A stretch of 64,000 nucleotides of DNA from Gordonia effusa NBRC 100432 (GTDB taxonomy: Bacteria; Actinomycetota; Actinomycetes; Mycobacteriales; Mycobacteriaceae). Below the pieces are notes generated by a model. The model was not told the origin of the DNA. It ran no database searches and saw only the letters and a program-made list of their open reading frames with translations. Positions 9,208 to 16,553 of the stretch are shown here, piece by piece. The stretch covers positions 40,276 to 104,275 of the forward strand of contig NZ_BAEH01000073.1 in the NCBI RefSeq assembly GCF_000241305.1. Direction: 5' to 3'. A program made the position numbers and the translations under genes. The stretch's first letter is position 1; every line of letters begins with the position of its first letter.

Positions 9208-10210
9208 CAGGTACTCCAAGGTAGGCCGCAATGACTGCGGGGTTCTCACGCACGTGCGCCGGTGTCCCCTCGGCGATCTTACGACCGAACTCCAGCACTA
9301 CGATTCGATCGGTTACCCCCATGACCAGGCGCATATCGTGCTCGATGAGCAGTACCGTGTAGCCGTCGTCGCGGATCTTACGAATGAGATCCATCAATGC
9401 GGCCTTCTCCCGGGGGTTGAATCCGGCGGCCGGCTCGTCAAGACATAGCAGTTTCGGTTCGGTTGCCAACGCCCGCGCGATTTCCAGCCGCCGCTGGTCA
9501 CCGTAGGACAAGTTGGATGCCTTCTCGGCGGCACGGGACGCGATGCCCACGAATTCCAACAAGGCCATCCCGCGGTCGACGGCGTCGTGCTCCTCGCGGT
9601 AATGCCGCGGGGTGCGGAAGATCGCCCCGGCCACCGAGGTGTGGTGCCGGGCGTCGGTCCCGACGGCCACATTCTCCAGCGCGGTCATCTCGCCCCATAA
9701 CCGCACGTTCTGGAATGTACGGGCGATACCCAGCCGAGTAATCTTGTGCTGCTTGACTTTTCCGAGCAGCTTGCCGTCGAAGACCACTGTGCCGCGGCTG
9801 GGTCGGTAGACGCCGGTGATGGCGTTGAAGCATGTCGTTTTGCCCGCGCCGTTTGGCCCGATGAGACCGAGGATTTCGCCGCGCTTGATATCGAAGGTGA
9901 CGTCATCGAGGGCGGCCAGGCCGCCGAATTCTACCGTAATGCCATCGACCTCGAGTAATACCTCACCTTCAGCCGATGCCATCTCACGTTGCGGCGCAAC
10001 GATTTCCGCGACGGCCTCCGGATCAGCCAGAGCCGGATCGATCGCGGCCGGATCGACCACCACGGTGGTGTCGGCAGCAGTATCGTCAACAGCGACGGAA
10101 TCGGGTTGCACTTCGGTCTCGGCGTCCGACTTGGTCAAGTCGGCGGGTGCCTGCGTGTCGGGCTCCTGCACCGAATCAGCCGTCCAGTCGTCGGAACGTC
10201 GATGTCTCAT
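9191..10210 (-). CDS. livG: branched-chain amino-acid ABC transporter ATP-binding protein (LivG type) with acidic N-terminal extension
   Basis: The ATPase core starts near residue 82 and contains Walker [10 protein letters not shown], the LivG-type [17 protein letters not shown]-loop region, the signature [16 protein letters not shown], Walker [14 protein letters not shown] and the switch [11 protein letters not shown]. About 75 residues before it are acidic and low in complexity, rich in Asp, Ala and Val, and are not part of the usual LivG fold. The start at 10210 overlaps the livM stop by 4 bases, which supports it. An internal Met at residue 77 (codon 9980-9982) would give a standard-length LivG but has no clear ribosome-binding site. 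Confidence 0.88.
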   Translation of the reverse strand: MRHRRSDDWTADSVQEPDTQAPADLTKSDAETEVQPDSVAVDDTAADTTVVVDPAAIDPALADPEAVAEIVAPQREMASAEGEVLLEVDGITVEFGGLAALDDVTFDIKRGEILGLIGPNGAGKTTCFNAITGVYRPSRGTVVFDGKLLGKVKQHKITRLGIARTFQNVRLWGEMTALENVAVGTDARHHTSVAGAIFRTPRHYREEHDAVDRGMALLEFVGIASRAAEKASNLSYGDQRRLEIARALATEPKLLCLDEPAAGFNPREKAALMDLIRKIRDDGYTVLLIEHDMRLVMGVTDRIVVLEFGRKIAEGTPAHVRENPAVIAAYLGVPDDEIA

Positions 10211-11394
10211 GAGCGAACCTCCTGCGCGACGGCTTCCGAATCTGGTACCCGCCGCGCCGTCGAATAGACCTTGCGGCCGAAGGTAATTAGCTTGGCCCGC
10301 GCCGGGAACAACCCTTGTGGGCGGAAGATCATCAAGAGCACCAACGCGATTCCGAAGAACAGGTATTTGTAGTCACCGAGCGATTGTCCGCCGACTTCGA
10401 TGCCCTGCACTTTCGCCGGTAGGTACACGACGATAAACGCACCGACGATCACACCGAGTTTGTTGCCCTGACCACCGAGTACCACCGCGCACAGGAACAG
10501 CATCGAGTTGATGACGGTGAATGCCTTCGGGTCGACGTACTGAACCTGTCCGGCGTAGATGGCACCCGAAAGGCCACCAACTCCGGCGCCGATAACAAAG
10601 GCCCACAATTTGTACTTGAACGTCGGGACGCCCATGATCTCCGCCGCATCTTCGTCTTCGCGGATGGCGATCCAGGAGCGACCGACCCGGCTACGCTCCA
10701 GATTGCCCACCACTAGCAGCACCAAGATGATCGCGGCGATACCCAGCCAATACCACCAGACACCGTAGCTAATTCCAGAATCATTCGAGTTAGAGAAGAC
10801 GCCCTCGGGGTGCGCATCGGACTTGCCCAGTTCCGGGAATAGCACGTTGTTGAGGCCGGCGGCTCCGTTGGTGAGACCCTTGAGGTTGTCGGCCAGCAGC
10901 CGGACGATTTCGCCGAAACCAAGCGTGACGATCGCGAGATAGTCGCCCCGCACGCGCAGCGTCGGCGTACCCAAAATCACGCCAGTCAGGCCGGTGATAA
11001 TGATCGCCAGCGGTACACACGCCAGCCACGCCCACGGCCCCGAGAACAGTCCGTGGTCGGCACTATCCCAGAGCGGACTGGCCGGGCTGGTCAGCAGTGC
11101 GACCGCATACGCACCGACCGCGTAGAACCCGACGTAACCCAAATCGAGCAAACCTGTCTGTCCGACAACAACATTCAGGCCGATCGCGATCAACGCGACC
11201 ATCGCGACCTGAGCCATCGTGGCACCGAAATCAACGGCGGTGGTGGTGATGAACGGTGGCTTGATTACCGGCAAGAGGGCCAGTAGCAGGATCAGCGGTG
11301 CACCCGCTACCCATTGCATCGGACGGGATAGATCGTTCCAACGATCGCGGATCGGTATCCAGATCGACAACCATCGCTCGACGAACTTGCTCAT
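10207..11394 (-). CDS. livM: branched-chain amino-acid ABC transporter permease (LivM type)
   Basis: The 395-residue membrane protein has about nine hydrophobic segments and the LivM hallmarks [25 protein letters not shown] (only its key Gly-Leu-Leu-Asp core need be noted), [20 protein letters not shown] and [16 protein letters not shown], the last being the cytoplasmic loop that contacts the ATPases. The ATG at 11394 forms an ATGA overlap with the livH stop. An open stretch of 31 further codons upstream lies inside livH and is unlikely to be translated. LivM pairs with LivH as the import channel. Confidence 0.9.
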   Translation of the reverse strand: MSKFVERWLSIWIPIRDRWNDLSRPMQWVAGAPLILLLALLPVIKPPFITTTAVDFGATMAQVAMVALIAIGLNVVVGQTGLLDLGYVGFYAVGAYAVALLTSPASPLWDSADHGLFSGPWAWLACVPLAIIITGLTGVILGTPTLRVRGDYLAIVTLGFGEIVRLLADNLKGLTNGAAGLNNVLFPELGKSDAHPEGVFSNSNDSGISYGVWWYWLGIAAIILVLLVVGNLERSRVGRSWIAIREDEDAAEIMGVPTFKYKLWAFVIGAGVGGLSGAIYAGQVQYVDPKAFTVINSMLFLCAVVLGGQGNKLGVIVGAFIVVYLPAKVQGIEVGGQSLGDYKYLFFGIALVLLMIFRPQGLFPARAKLITFGRKVYSTARRVPDSEAVAQEVRS

Positions 11395-12461
11395 ACGCGC
11401 GCCTTTCCAAGCTTCTCCCCAAGGATGCCGGTCGGTCGGAACATCAGCACGAGAATCAACAGGGCGAACGCGACGACGTCTTTCCACTGATTGCCGAAGA
11501 CGACCGAACCGTAGTTCTCCATCACGCCGAGCAACAGACCGCCGAGCAGGGCGCCGCGAACGTTGCCAATACCGCCGAGAACCGCCGCACAGAACGCCTT
11601 GATGCCGAGGATGAAGCCGCCGTAGTAGACGATATTCGTGGGGATACGCAAGGTGTAGAAGAGCGCCGCGGCGCCGGCGAGTATTCCGCCGATCAAGAAG
11701 GTCACCATAATGGTGCGTTCCCGTGAGACGCCCATAAGGAGCGCGGCGTCGGGGTCTTGCGCGACCGACCGGACTCCACGGCCGAGTTTCGTTTTGTTGA
11801 GCGCCAGGTCGGTCCCCAGCGCTAGCCCGATCGCGACAATGATGGTGACCAATGTCAGGTTCGACACCGACGCACCAAAGATGTGGAACTGGGTAGTCGG
11901 ATCGACGAGTTTGATCTGCGGCTGCGCGGTCGAACCACCGAGCCGCGGAGTGGTCGGGATCTTCGGCAGGAGGTAGTGCACCACTTCCTGCAGGACGAAC
12001 GACATACCGATCGCGGTAATCAGGAAAGCGAGCGGTTTGGCACCTCGACGTCGTAGCGGCCGGTACGCGACGAACTCCAAACCGACTGCGGCGGTACCGG
12101 ATACAGCCATACCGAGCAGACCGGCGACTAACAAGTACACGATTGTCATCATCGTGCCGGAGTTGTAGGTGTCGCCTGAGGGCGAGAACCCCAGCAGCAG
12201 GAGACCAACGTACTGCCCGAACATGCCGAGCATGAAGATCTCGGAGTGCGCGAAGTTGATGAGTTTGAGGACGCCGTAGACCAATGTGTAGCCGACCGCC
12301 ACCAGTGCGTAGATCGAGCCATAGGCCAGGCCTTCAATGGTCAGGCTCCAGAACCCGGCGCGTAGTGCGCCGAGGTCGAAATTGAGATCAGAGGCGATGG
12401 TCTGCGGTTCGAGCACTTGAGGTGCCGTTGCTATCGTCTCGGCAAGGGTGTGGACGATCAT
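11391..12461 (-). CDS. livH: branched-chain amino-acid ABC transporter permease (LivH type)
   Basis: The 356-residue permease has the LivH pattern: GSIYALVAVGYTLVYGVLKLINFAHSE in the first helices (key NFAHSE), the cytoplasmic coupling loop GRGVRSVAQDPDAALLMGV, and helices ending near VALFRPTGILGEKLG-like residues. An N-terminal stretch of about 35 residues precedes the first helix and is longer than usual. The gene follows the livK-like binding-protein gene after 105 bases that contain a strong hairpin, and it overlaps livM by 4 bases. The transported substrates are inferred to be Leu, Ile or Val, but related systems carry other small amides and amino acids. Confidence 0.88.
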   Translation of the reverse strand: MIVHTLAETIATAPQVLEPQTIASDLNFDLGALRAGFWSLTIEGLAYGSIYALVAVGYTLVYGVLKLINFAHSEIFMLGMFGQYVGLLLLGFSPSGDTYNSGTMMTIVYLLVAGLLGMAVSGTAAVGLEFVAYRPLRRRGAKPLAFLITAIGMSFVLQEVVHYLLPKIPTTPRLGGSTAQPQIKLVDPTTQFHIFGASVSNLTLVTIIVAIGLALGTDLALNKTKLGRGVRSVAQDPDAALLMGVSRERTIMVTFLIGGILAGAAALFYTLRIPTNIVYYGGFILGIKAFCAAVLGGIGNVRGALLGGLLLGVMENYGSVVFGNQWKDVVAFALLILVLMFRPTGILGEKLGKARV

Positions 12462-12519
12462 TCGTGGAGTTTCACCGCGCTATCTTCTCGCGTACCGACA
12501 GGTCACAGCATGTGAGACG

Positions 12520-12555
12520 ACAGCATGCCCGGACACCAGGGTCCGGACATGCTGT
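12520..12555 (-). terminator. 15-bp hairpin between the binding-protein and permease genes of the liv operon
   Basis: Bases 12520-12534 and 12541-12555 form a 15-bp inverted repeat with 14 exact pairs and one G-T pair, closing a 6-base loop. It lies just after the binding-protein gene and before livH. No T-tract follows on the minus strand, so partial termination or protection of the upstream mRNA 3' end is more likely than full termination. Such an element would explain more binding protein than permease. Confidence 0.7.
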
Positions 12556-12566
12556 GCGTCATCGAA

Positions 12567-13790
12567 TTACTTGACCTGGTAGACCCAGATATTGGATGAG
12601 GTCAGCTCACCCTTCGGAGTCCACTGGTACTTACGCGCCAGTCCGTTCCCGCTGTAGTTCTTCACGTAGTTCAGTAGCGCCGAACGAGTGCGCTTACCCT
12701 CGGTGATGCCCTTCATCAGGATGGTCGCGAGGTCGTATGCCTCCACCGAGTAGACGCCCGGCTTCTGGTTGAACTTCGCGGTGTAGTCAGCTTTGAACTT
12801 GTCCGGCGCCGGGCCACACGGGCAGGACAGCACCGCACCCTTAGCCGAATTGCCCGCCAGGGAAATGAAGTTGGGGTCATTGGCGCCGTCACCGGAAACA
12901 AAGGTGACGTCGGGGGCAGCCGACTTCAATTGCTGCGCAAGAGGTGCGGCCTCGGAGTAGTACCCCGCGTAGAACACGGCGTCGGGGCTAGCCTGCTGAA
13001 TCTTGGTCACCACCGCCGAGAAGTCACGCTCCCCCTTCTTGACATCGCCATCGCAGTCGGCGTTGGCCGATCCCAGCGAAGCGCTGACCGCACGCGCCAG
13101 TCCCGCACCGTATTCGGTGTCGTCTTTGATGACACACACCTTCTTCTTGCCGAGCTTGCCGGTGAGGTACTTGGCGACCGCGGGTCCCTGTACGTCGTCG
13201 TTGGCCAGTCCGCGGAAGAAGGTCTTCCAGCCGTTGTCGGTCAGTGCCGGGTTGGTCGCGGAGGCAGTCACCGAGACCAGACCGGCTTGGCTGAATACGC
13301 CACCGGTGGCCTTGGTTTCACCGGAGAAGGCCGGACCGATCAGCGCGACGATTGAGTCCTGCGAGACGATCTGCGGCGCGACCTGTGTTGCCTTCTGCGG
13401 ATCACCTTCTGTGTCAAAGGTTTTCAGCGTGATCTGGCAGTCGGCATTGGCCGCGTTGTGTTGATCGACGGCCAATTGTGCGCCGTAGCGGATGTTGATA
13501 CCCAACGCGGCGTCGGCGCCGGTGAGCGCACCAGCCATCGCGATGGTCGTGTTGGGGCATTTGGCTTTGCCGTCCCCGGCCGGGTCAGCAGCGTCGGTCT
13601 CGGCGGTAACCGGAACCTCTTGGCCGGATGTGTTGATCTGTGCCAACTTGTCGATCGACAGTCCGGAGCTGGGCGCACCTGCGCTGCTTCCGGACTCATC
13701 GGAGTTGGTCGATTTGCTGCCACACGCGGAGACTGCGAGCACTCCGGTGAGTGCCACCGCTAGGGCGGTCGTGGTCATGCGACGGTGCAT
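12567..13790 (-). CDS. livK: branched-chain amino-acid ABC transporter substrate-binding lipoprotein (LivK type)
   Basis: The 407-residue protein has a signal ending in the lipobox VSAC (Cys 23) and a Ser/Asn-rich spacer. A periplasmic-binding-protein type I fold (Peripla_BP_6) follows, with IAMAGALTGADAALGINIRYGAQLAV near the start of the domain (key residues GALTG and AQLAV), VIALIGPAFSGETKA and VFYAGYYSEAAPLAQQL. AGAGG-like GAGAGG lies seven bases before the ATG at 13790, and a second Met at residue 5 is possible. It is the first gene of the liv operon. It captures the ligand outside the membrane and delivers it to LivH/LivM. The liv operon occupies the space between polA and the ANTAR regulator. 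Confidence 0.9.
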   Translation of the reverse strand: MHRRMTTTALAVALTGVLAVSACGSKSTNSDESGSSAGAPSSGLSIDKLAQINTSGQEVPVTAETDAADPAGDGKAKCPNTTIAMAGALTGADAALGINIRYGAQLAVDQHNAANADCQITLKTFDTEGDPQKATQVAPQIVSQDSIVALIGPAFSGETKATGGVFSQAGLVSVTASATNPALTDNGWKTFFRGLANDDVQGPAVAKYLTGKLGKKKVCVIKDDTEYGAGLARAVSASLGSANADCDGDVKKGERDFSAVVTKIQQASPDAVFYAGYYSEAAPLAQQLKSAAPDVTFVSGDGANDPNFISLAGNSAKGAVLSCPCGPAPDKFKADYTAKFNQKPGVYSVEAYDLATILMKGITEGKRTRSALLNYVKNYSGNGLARKYQWTPKGELTSSNIWVYQVK

Positions 13791-13970
13791 TTAGCTACCT
13801 CTCACTTGCCCTCCGACGCCGGTACGCGGAGGTTCTACTAGGGAAGACCCTCGCAAAAAGATAAACCGAACGTCGTGCGGGCGCGCGCTTTTGGGACAAC
13901 CGTGCAGGCACTCTTGTGGGAGAGTTTCACAGATTTAACACGATGTCCGCTTTAGGCGGTATGTGAGAGA

Positions 13971-14576
13971 TCAACCGAGAGTTTCGACGACGACCTGCGC
14001 GACGGCCTTCATGGTCGTGCGGCGGTCCATCGCGGCGCGCTGAATCCAGCTGAACGCCTCGGGTTCGCTCATCGATTGCTTGGCCATCAGAAGTCCCTTG
14101 GCGCGGTCGACGAGTTTGCGGGTTTCCAGGCGGTCGCCGATCGTGGCGACCTCCTTCTCCAGCGCGGTCAACTCCTGATAGCGACTAACCGCGACTTCGA
14201 TCGCGGGCACCAAGTCGGTTTTCGTGAACGGTTTGACGAGATATGCCATCGCGCCTGCGTCGCGCGCCTTCTCGATGAAGTCGCGCTGGCTGAACGCGGT
14301 CAGCATTACTACCGGCGCGAGTCGTTTGGCGGCGATCTCGGTGGCGGCGTCGATACCGTCGCGGACTGGCATCTTGATATCCATGATCACGAGGTCGGGA
14401 TTGAGTTTGACGGTGAGGTCGACGGCGACCTGCCCGTTGGGCGCCTCCCCAACGACGTCGTAGCCCTCTTCGCGCAGCATTTCGATGAGGTCCATCCGGA
14501 TCAGCGAATCGTCTTCGGCGACCAGGACGCGGTGCGCGGTCGGCGTTACCTCGCCTGCCTGCGTGCTGTCTGTCAT
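13971..14576 (-). CDS. pdtaR: ANTAR-domain response regulator, PdtaR-like antiterminator
   Basis: The 201-residue protein has an N-terminal receiver domain (about 14-130) with the acidic pair ED at 21-22, the predicted phospho-acceptor Asp 66 in VIMDIKMP, Thr in MLTAFSQRD and Lys in YLVKPF. A coiled linker leads to a C-terminal ANTAR RNA-binding domain (about 140-201) with LETRKLVDRAKGLLM and the conserved AF-W-I-RAAMDRR pattern. ANTAR proteins bind paired stem-loops in nascent RNA and prevent termination. It closely resembles M. tuberculosis Rv1626 (PdtaR), partner of the PdtaS kinase, which is not in this window. The ATG at 14576 has GAGAGAGG about 8 bases upstream, while an in-frame GTG at 14600 lacks support. 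Confidence 0.92.
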   Translation of the reverse strand: MTDSTQAGEVTPTAHRVLVAEDDSLIRMDLIEMLREEGYDVVGEAPNGQVAVDLTVKLNPDLVIMDIKMPVRDGIDAATEIAAKRLAPVVMLTAFSQRDFIEKARDAGAMAYLVKPFTKTDLVPAIEVAVSRYQELTALEKEVATIGDRLETRKLVDRAKGLLMAKQSMSEPEAFSWIQRAAMDRRTTMKAVAQVVVETLG

Positions 14577-14646
14577 CGCTTTCGCCTCTCTCCCAAACAC
14601 ATTCGCCGACGATCACCGCACGTCGCGCACCCATGACCCTACCGGG

Positions 14647-14677
14647 TTGGATTCTCCTGGCACCGATCTACTAGAGT
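14647..14677 (+). promoter_or_regulatory. putative tRNA-Leu promoter
   Basis: TTGGAT at 14647-14652 is followed after 16 bases by TACTAG (14669-14674), or after 19 bases by TAGAGT (14672-14677). Either pair would start transcription 20-30 bases before the mature tRNA. Confidence 0.35.
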
Positions 14678-14685
14678 GATCTCTC

Positions 14686-14703
14686 GCGGCTCTCACGAGC
14701 CGC
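14686..14703 (+). other. 7-bp hairpin directly before the tRNA
   Basis: GCGGCTC at 14686-14692 pairs with GAGCCGC at 14697-14703 around a TCAC loop and ends two bases before the tRNA. It would form in the 5' leader of the precursor next to the RNase P cleavage site. Confidence 0.5.
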
Positions 14704-14705
14704 AT

Positions 14706-14779
14706 GCCCTCGTAGCCCAATTGGCAGAGGCAACGGATTCAAAACCCGTCCAGTGTGAGTTCGAGTCTCACCGAGGGCA
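14706..14779 (+). tRNA. tRNA-Leu (anticodon CAA), short variable arm
   Basis: The acceptor stem GCCCTCG (14706-14712) pairs with CGAGGGC (14772-14778), and A at 14779 is the discriminator base, the known leucine identity base. The D stem is GCC/GGC. The anticodon stem ACGGA/CCCGT has an A-C mismatch at the loop end and presents TTCAAAA, giving anticodon CAA for UUG codons. The T arm is GTGAG-TTCGAGT-CTCAC. Only about five bases (CCAGT) lie between anticodon and T stems, whereas bacterial leucine tRNAs normally have a long class II arm. The 3' CCA is not encoded. Confidence 0.88.
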
Positions 14780-14787
14780 CAGTGAGA

Positions 14788-14813
14788 CCCCTGTTCAGCA
14801 GGGGCTGCGTTTT
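14788..14813 (+). terminator. intrinsic terminator after tRNA-Leu
   Basis: CCCCTG at 14788-14793 pairs with CAGGGG at 14799-14804 around a 5-base loop, followed by a T-rich stretch (GTTTTC) a few bases downstream. Position and structure fit a Rho-independent terminator of the tRNA. Confidence 0.7.
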
Positions 14814-14814
14814 C

Positions 14815-15093
14815 AAATGCGGTCAGAACTGGTGTCTGGCCATGTCGAATTGCCTGCGTTTGGCGTCGCAGCCGCCATACTCACCAAGTACGCACTCATC
14901 CAGACCACTTCATCAAAAGCTGACACCTCAACTTGACGGCGGGCGACCGTCAGCGAACCAGGCTCGCAGCTCTCGCGGCCCTAGCCCTACTTCATGAGCC
15001 CCGTGGGCGCGCATCGATTTTCAGCCGTTCGCCATCTTGGGCCCGAATCGGCGACCCCAGTTGTGCAGCGATTCCCCCCGTGCGAGGATCCGC
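14815..15093. other. gene-free stretch downstream of the tRNA
   Basis: About 280 bases between the tRNA terminator and the TetR gene hold no open frame with convincing codon use, no inverted repeat longer than 6 bp and no copy of the tRNA 3' end that would mark an attachment site. The sequence is less GC-biased than its flanks. I see nothing definable in it. Confidence 0.4.
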
Positions 15094-15654
15094 CTAATCC
15101 ATCAACGCTCGCGCCGCAGTCCGCGCGTCCCGCGCAACCGCCACTCCACCCTGGATTGAGGCCATGACGATCGCCCCTTCGGCTAGCAGACACAACGGGA
15201 CCGCCAGTCCGTCGCCAACGTCATTGGCCCAGGTAGCAATTTGCCTATGGAAAGCGTCCTTGTGCGAACGCACCTCGGCGAGAATCGCCGGCGATGCGGA
15301 GCCGAGCTCGCCATAGACATTGATCCACGCGCAGCCACGAAACTCCGGCTCGGCAAACCATCGCTCAAGCCAGTCAAAAAGAGCGAGGACCCGCTCGCGC
15401 GGTTGGTCATATCTCCGCACGTATTCGACAACGCTTGACCGCCACCGCAGGTCACGTCGTTTCAGTACCGCGACAACAAGATCCTCCTTCGTCGGGAAAA
15501 GTCCATAGATCCGCTTCAGCGATATGCCAGAGGCCGCACGTACCGCATCCATACCGACCGCTTGGATACCGCGCTCGTAGAAGAGAGATTCTGCTGCGTC
15601 GAGGAGTGCCTGACGCTCGCGGTCTAGCTGCTCCGGGCTTGTGCGAGTGGGCAA
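15094..15654 (-). CDS. TetR/AcrR family transcriptional repressor
   Basis: The 186-residue protein has an N-terminal TetR helix-turn-helix (about 12-60), with ALLDAAESLFYERGIQAVGM, VRAASGISLKRIYGLFPTKE and VVAVLKRR in the standard order. The C-terminal ligand domain shows the REROLALFDWL-like region and an LLAEGAIVMAS helix seen in regulators grouped near TetR_C_11/16. The start is TTG at 15654, supported by AGGAGAGG five to six bases upstream. It is divergent from the SnoaL-like gene, with two matching palindromes between them, so it probably represses itself and that gene. The inducing ligand is unknown. Confidence 0.88.
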   Translation of the reverse strand: MPTRTSPEQLDRERQALLDAAESLFYERGIQAVGMDAVRAASGISLKRIYGLFPTKEDLVVAVLKRRDLRWRSSVVEYVRRYDQPRERVLALFDWLERWFAEPEFRGCAWINVYGELGSASPAILAEVRSHKDAFHRQIATWANDVGDGLAVPLCLLAEGAIVMASIQGGVAVARDARTAARALMD

Positions 15655-15667
15655 ATCGGACCTCTCC

Positions 15668-15697
15668 TTGACCTTGAGAACGTACGTTCTCTACTCT
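15668..15697 (+). promoter_or_regulatory. promoter of the SnoaL-like gene overlapping the repressor operator
   Basis: TTGACC (15668-15673) and TACTCT (15692-15697) are separated by 18 bases. The first operator palindrome lies within this spacer, so bound repressor would block RNA polymerase. Confidence 0.55.
15676..15691. promoter_or_regulatory. TetR operator 1 (perfect palindrome)
   Basis: GAGAACGTACGTTCTC is a perfect 16-bp palindrome between the divergent TetR and SnoaL-like genes. Its half-site GAGAACG recurs in operator 2, which marks it as the likely repressor site. Confidence 0.7.
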
Positions 15698-15710
15698 AAC
15701 CGACAAGTCC

Positions 15711-15726
15711 GAGAACGATCGTTTTC
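15711..15726. promoter_or_regulatory. TetR operator 2 (near-palindrome)
   Basis: GAGAACGATCGTTTTC is a palindrome apart from one outer mismatch and shares both half-sites with operator 1. The centres are 35 bp apart, between the proposed +1 and the ATG at 15745. Confidence 0.65.
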
Positions 15727-15744
15727 CACCGAAAGGTTGCAGCA

Positions 15745-16206
15745 ATGGCCGAAACCCGACCACCGTTCCCGCCGTTCACCGAAGAGACGGCCATTCAGAA
15801 GGTCCAGGCAGCGGAGGACGCGTGGAACACGCGTGATCCCGAACGAGTGTCGCTCGCTTACACACCCGATTCGACATGGCGCAATCGAGACGTATTCATC
15901 TCGGGCCGACTCGAAATCGTCCAGTTCCTCACCGCCAAGTGGGAGCGCGAACTCGACTACGCCCTCCGAAAAAGCTTGTGGGGCTTCCGGAATAACCGAA
16001 TGGCGGTGCGATTCCAGTATGAATGGCACGACTCCGATGGCCAGTGGTGGCGCAGCCACGGGAACGAACTGTGGCAGTTCGATACGGAAGGGCTGATGGA
16101 AAGGCGCGAAGCCAGCATCAATGACGTGGCGATAGCCGAGACCGATCGGCGCATCTTCGGCCGGCGAACCGATGAGGAACGAGGCGTGGAGATTCCACTG
16201 CGATAG
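15745..16206 (+). CDS. SnoaL-like / DUF1348 family protein (NTF2 fold)
   Basis: The 153-residue protein matches the small DUF1348 group of NTF2-like cone-shaped barrels: an N-terminal helix with [19 protein letters not shown], then [47 protein letters not shown] and [11 protein letters not shown] (key aromatic and charged residues only). Members often accompany redox or detoxification genes, but no reaction is established for most. AAGG lies eight bases before the ATG. The gene faces the TetR gene and is probably its regulated target. Cytoplasmic, with no signal peptide. Confidence 0.85.
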   Translation: MAETRPPFPPFTEETAIQKVQAAEDAWNTRDPERVSLAYTPDSTWRNRDVFISGRLEIVQFLTAKWERELDYALRKSLWGFRNNRMAVRFQYEWHDSDGQWWRSHGNELWQFDTEGLMERREASINDVAIAETDRRIFGRRTDEERGVEIPLR

Positions 16207-16229
16207 TTACCAAGAAGCCTCCGGCCTCC

Positions 16230-16259
16230 TTGTGACCCACCTCACTATCGGCGTAGTCT
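16230..16259 (+). promoter_or_regulatory. putative promoter of the small secreted protein and DipZ-like gene
   Basis: TTGTGA (16230-16235) and TAGTCT (16254-16259) are 18 bases apart, and a strong AAGGAGG ribosome-binding site follows at 16281-16287. Confidence 0.45.
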
Positions 16260-16292
16260 GAGACAGCGCACCGCCAACCCAAGGAGGCCACC

Positions 16293-16553
16293 ATGGCCCT
16301 GCTTTCAACTTCGCGCCGCCTCGCCGCGATCACGGCGGCAACAGCAGCAGTCATCACCGGAATCGGTGGGCTCAGCGCCGCCAATGCCGCCCCGGCGCCC
16401 GGCACATCTTGTGGCCCCAACAAGGTGATTACCACCGTCCACACCTGTGCGCCGATCAACTCACACTGCACCGGATACGACCTCATGCTCATCGGACGCG
16501 TCGACCGCGCCGGACGCTGCGTCATCCCCGGAATGAATGGCACCACTTGGTGA
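16293..16553 (+). CDS. small secreted four-cysteine protein
   Basis: The 86-residue protein starts with a basic and hydrophobic signal peptide ending in ANA-AP (cleavage after about residue 32). The mature part of about 54 residues contains four Cys (in TSCG, HTCA, SHCT and GRCV), suggesting two disulfides outside the cell. I do not recognise a family. The ribosome-binding site AAGGAGG is the strongest in this region. Its last 17 bases overlap the start of the DipZ-like gene, so the two are translated together. The coupling with an extracytoplasmic thiol-disulfide protein suggests, without proof, that it is a substrate of that protein. Confidence 0.7.
   Translation: MALLSTSRRLAAITAATAAVITGIGGLSAANAAPAPGTSCGPNKVITTVHTCAPINSHCTGYDLMLIGRVDRAGRCVIPGMNGTTW

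Noticed and set aside
14676..14997. Two open frames overlapping the tRNA gene
   Set aside because: They run through the tRNA and its terminator, have no family features and no ribosome-binding site.
14780..16206. Genomic island integrated at the tRNA
   Set aside because: No integrase, no repeated tRNA 3' end and no mobility gene is visible, so the accessory look of the region is not enough.
16223..16289. 10-bp inverted repeat that could hide the ribosome-binding site of the small secreted protein
   Set aside because: The left arm (16223-16232) lies upstream of the likely -10 box at 16254, so it would not be in the transcript.
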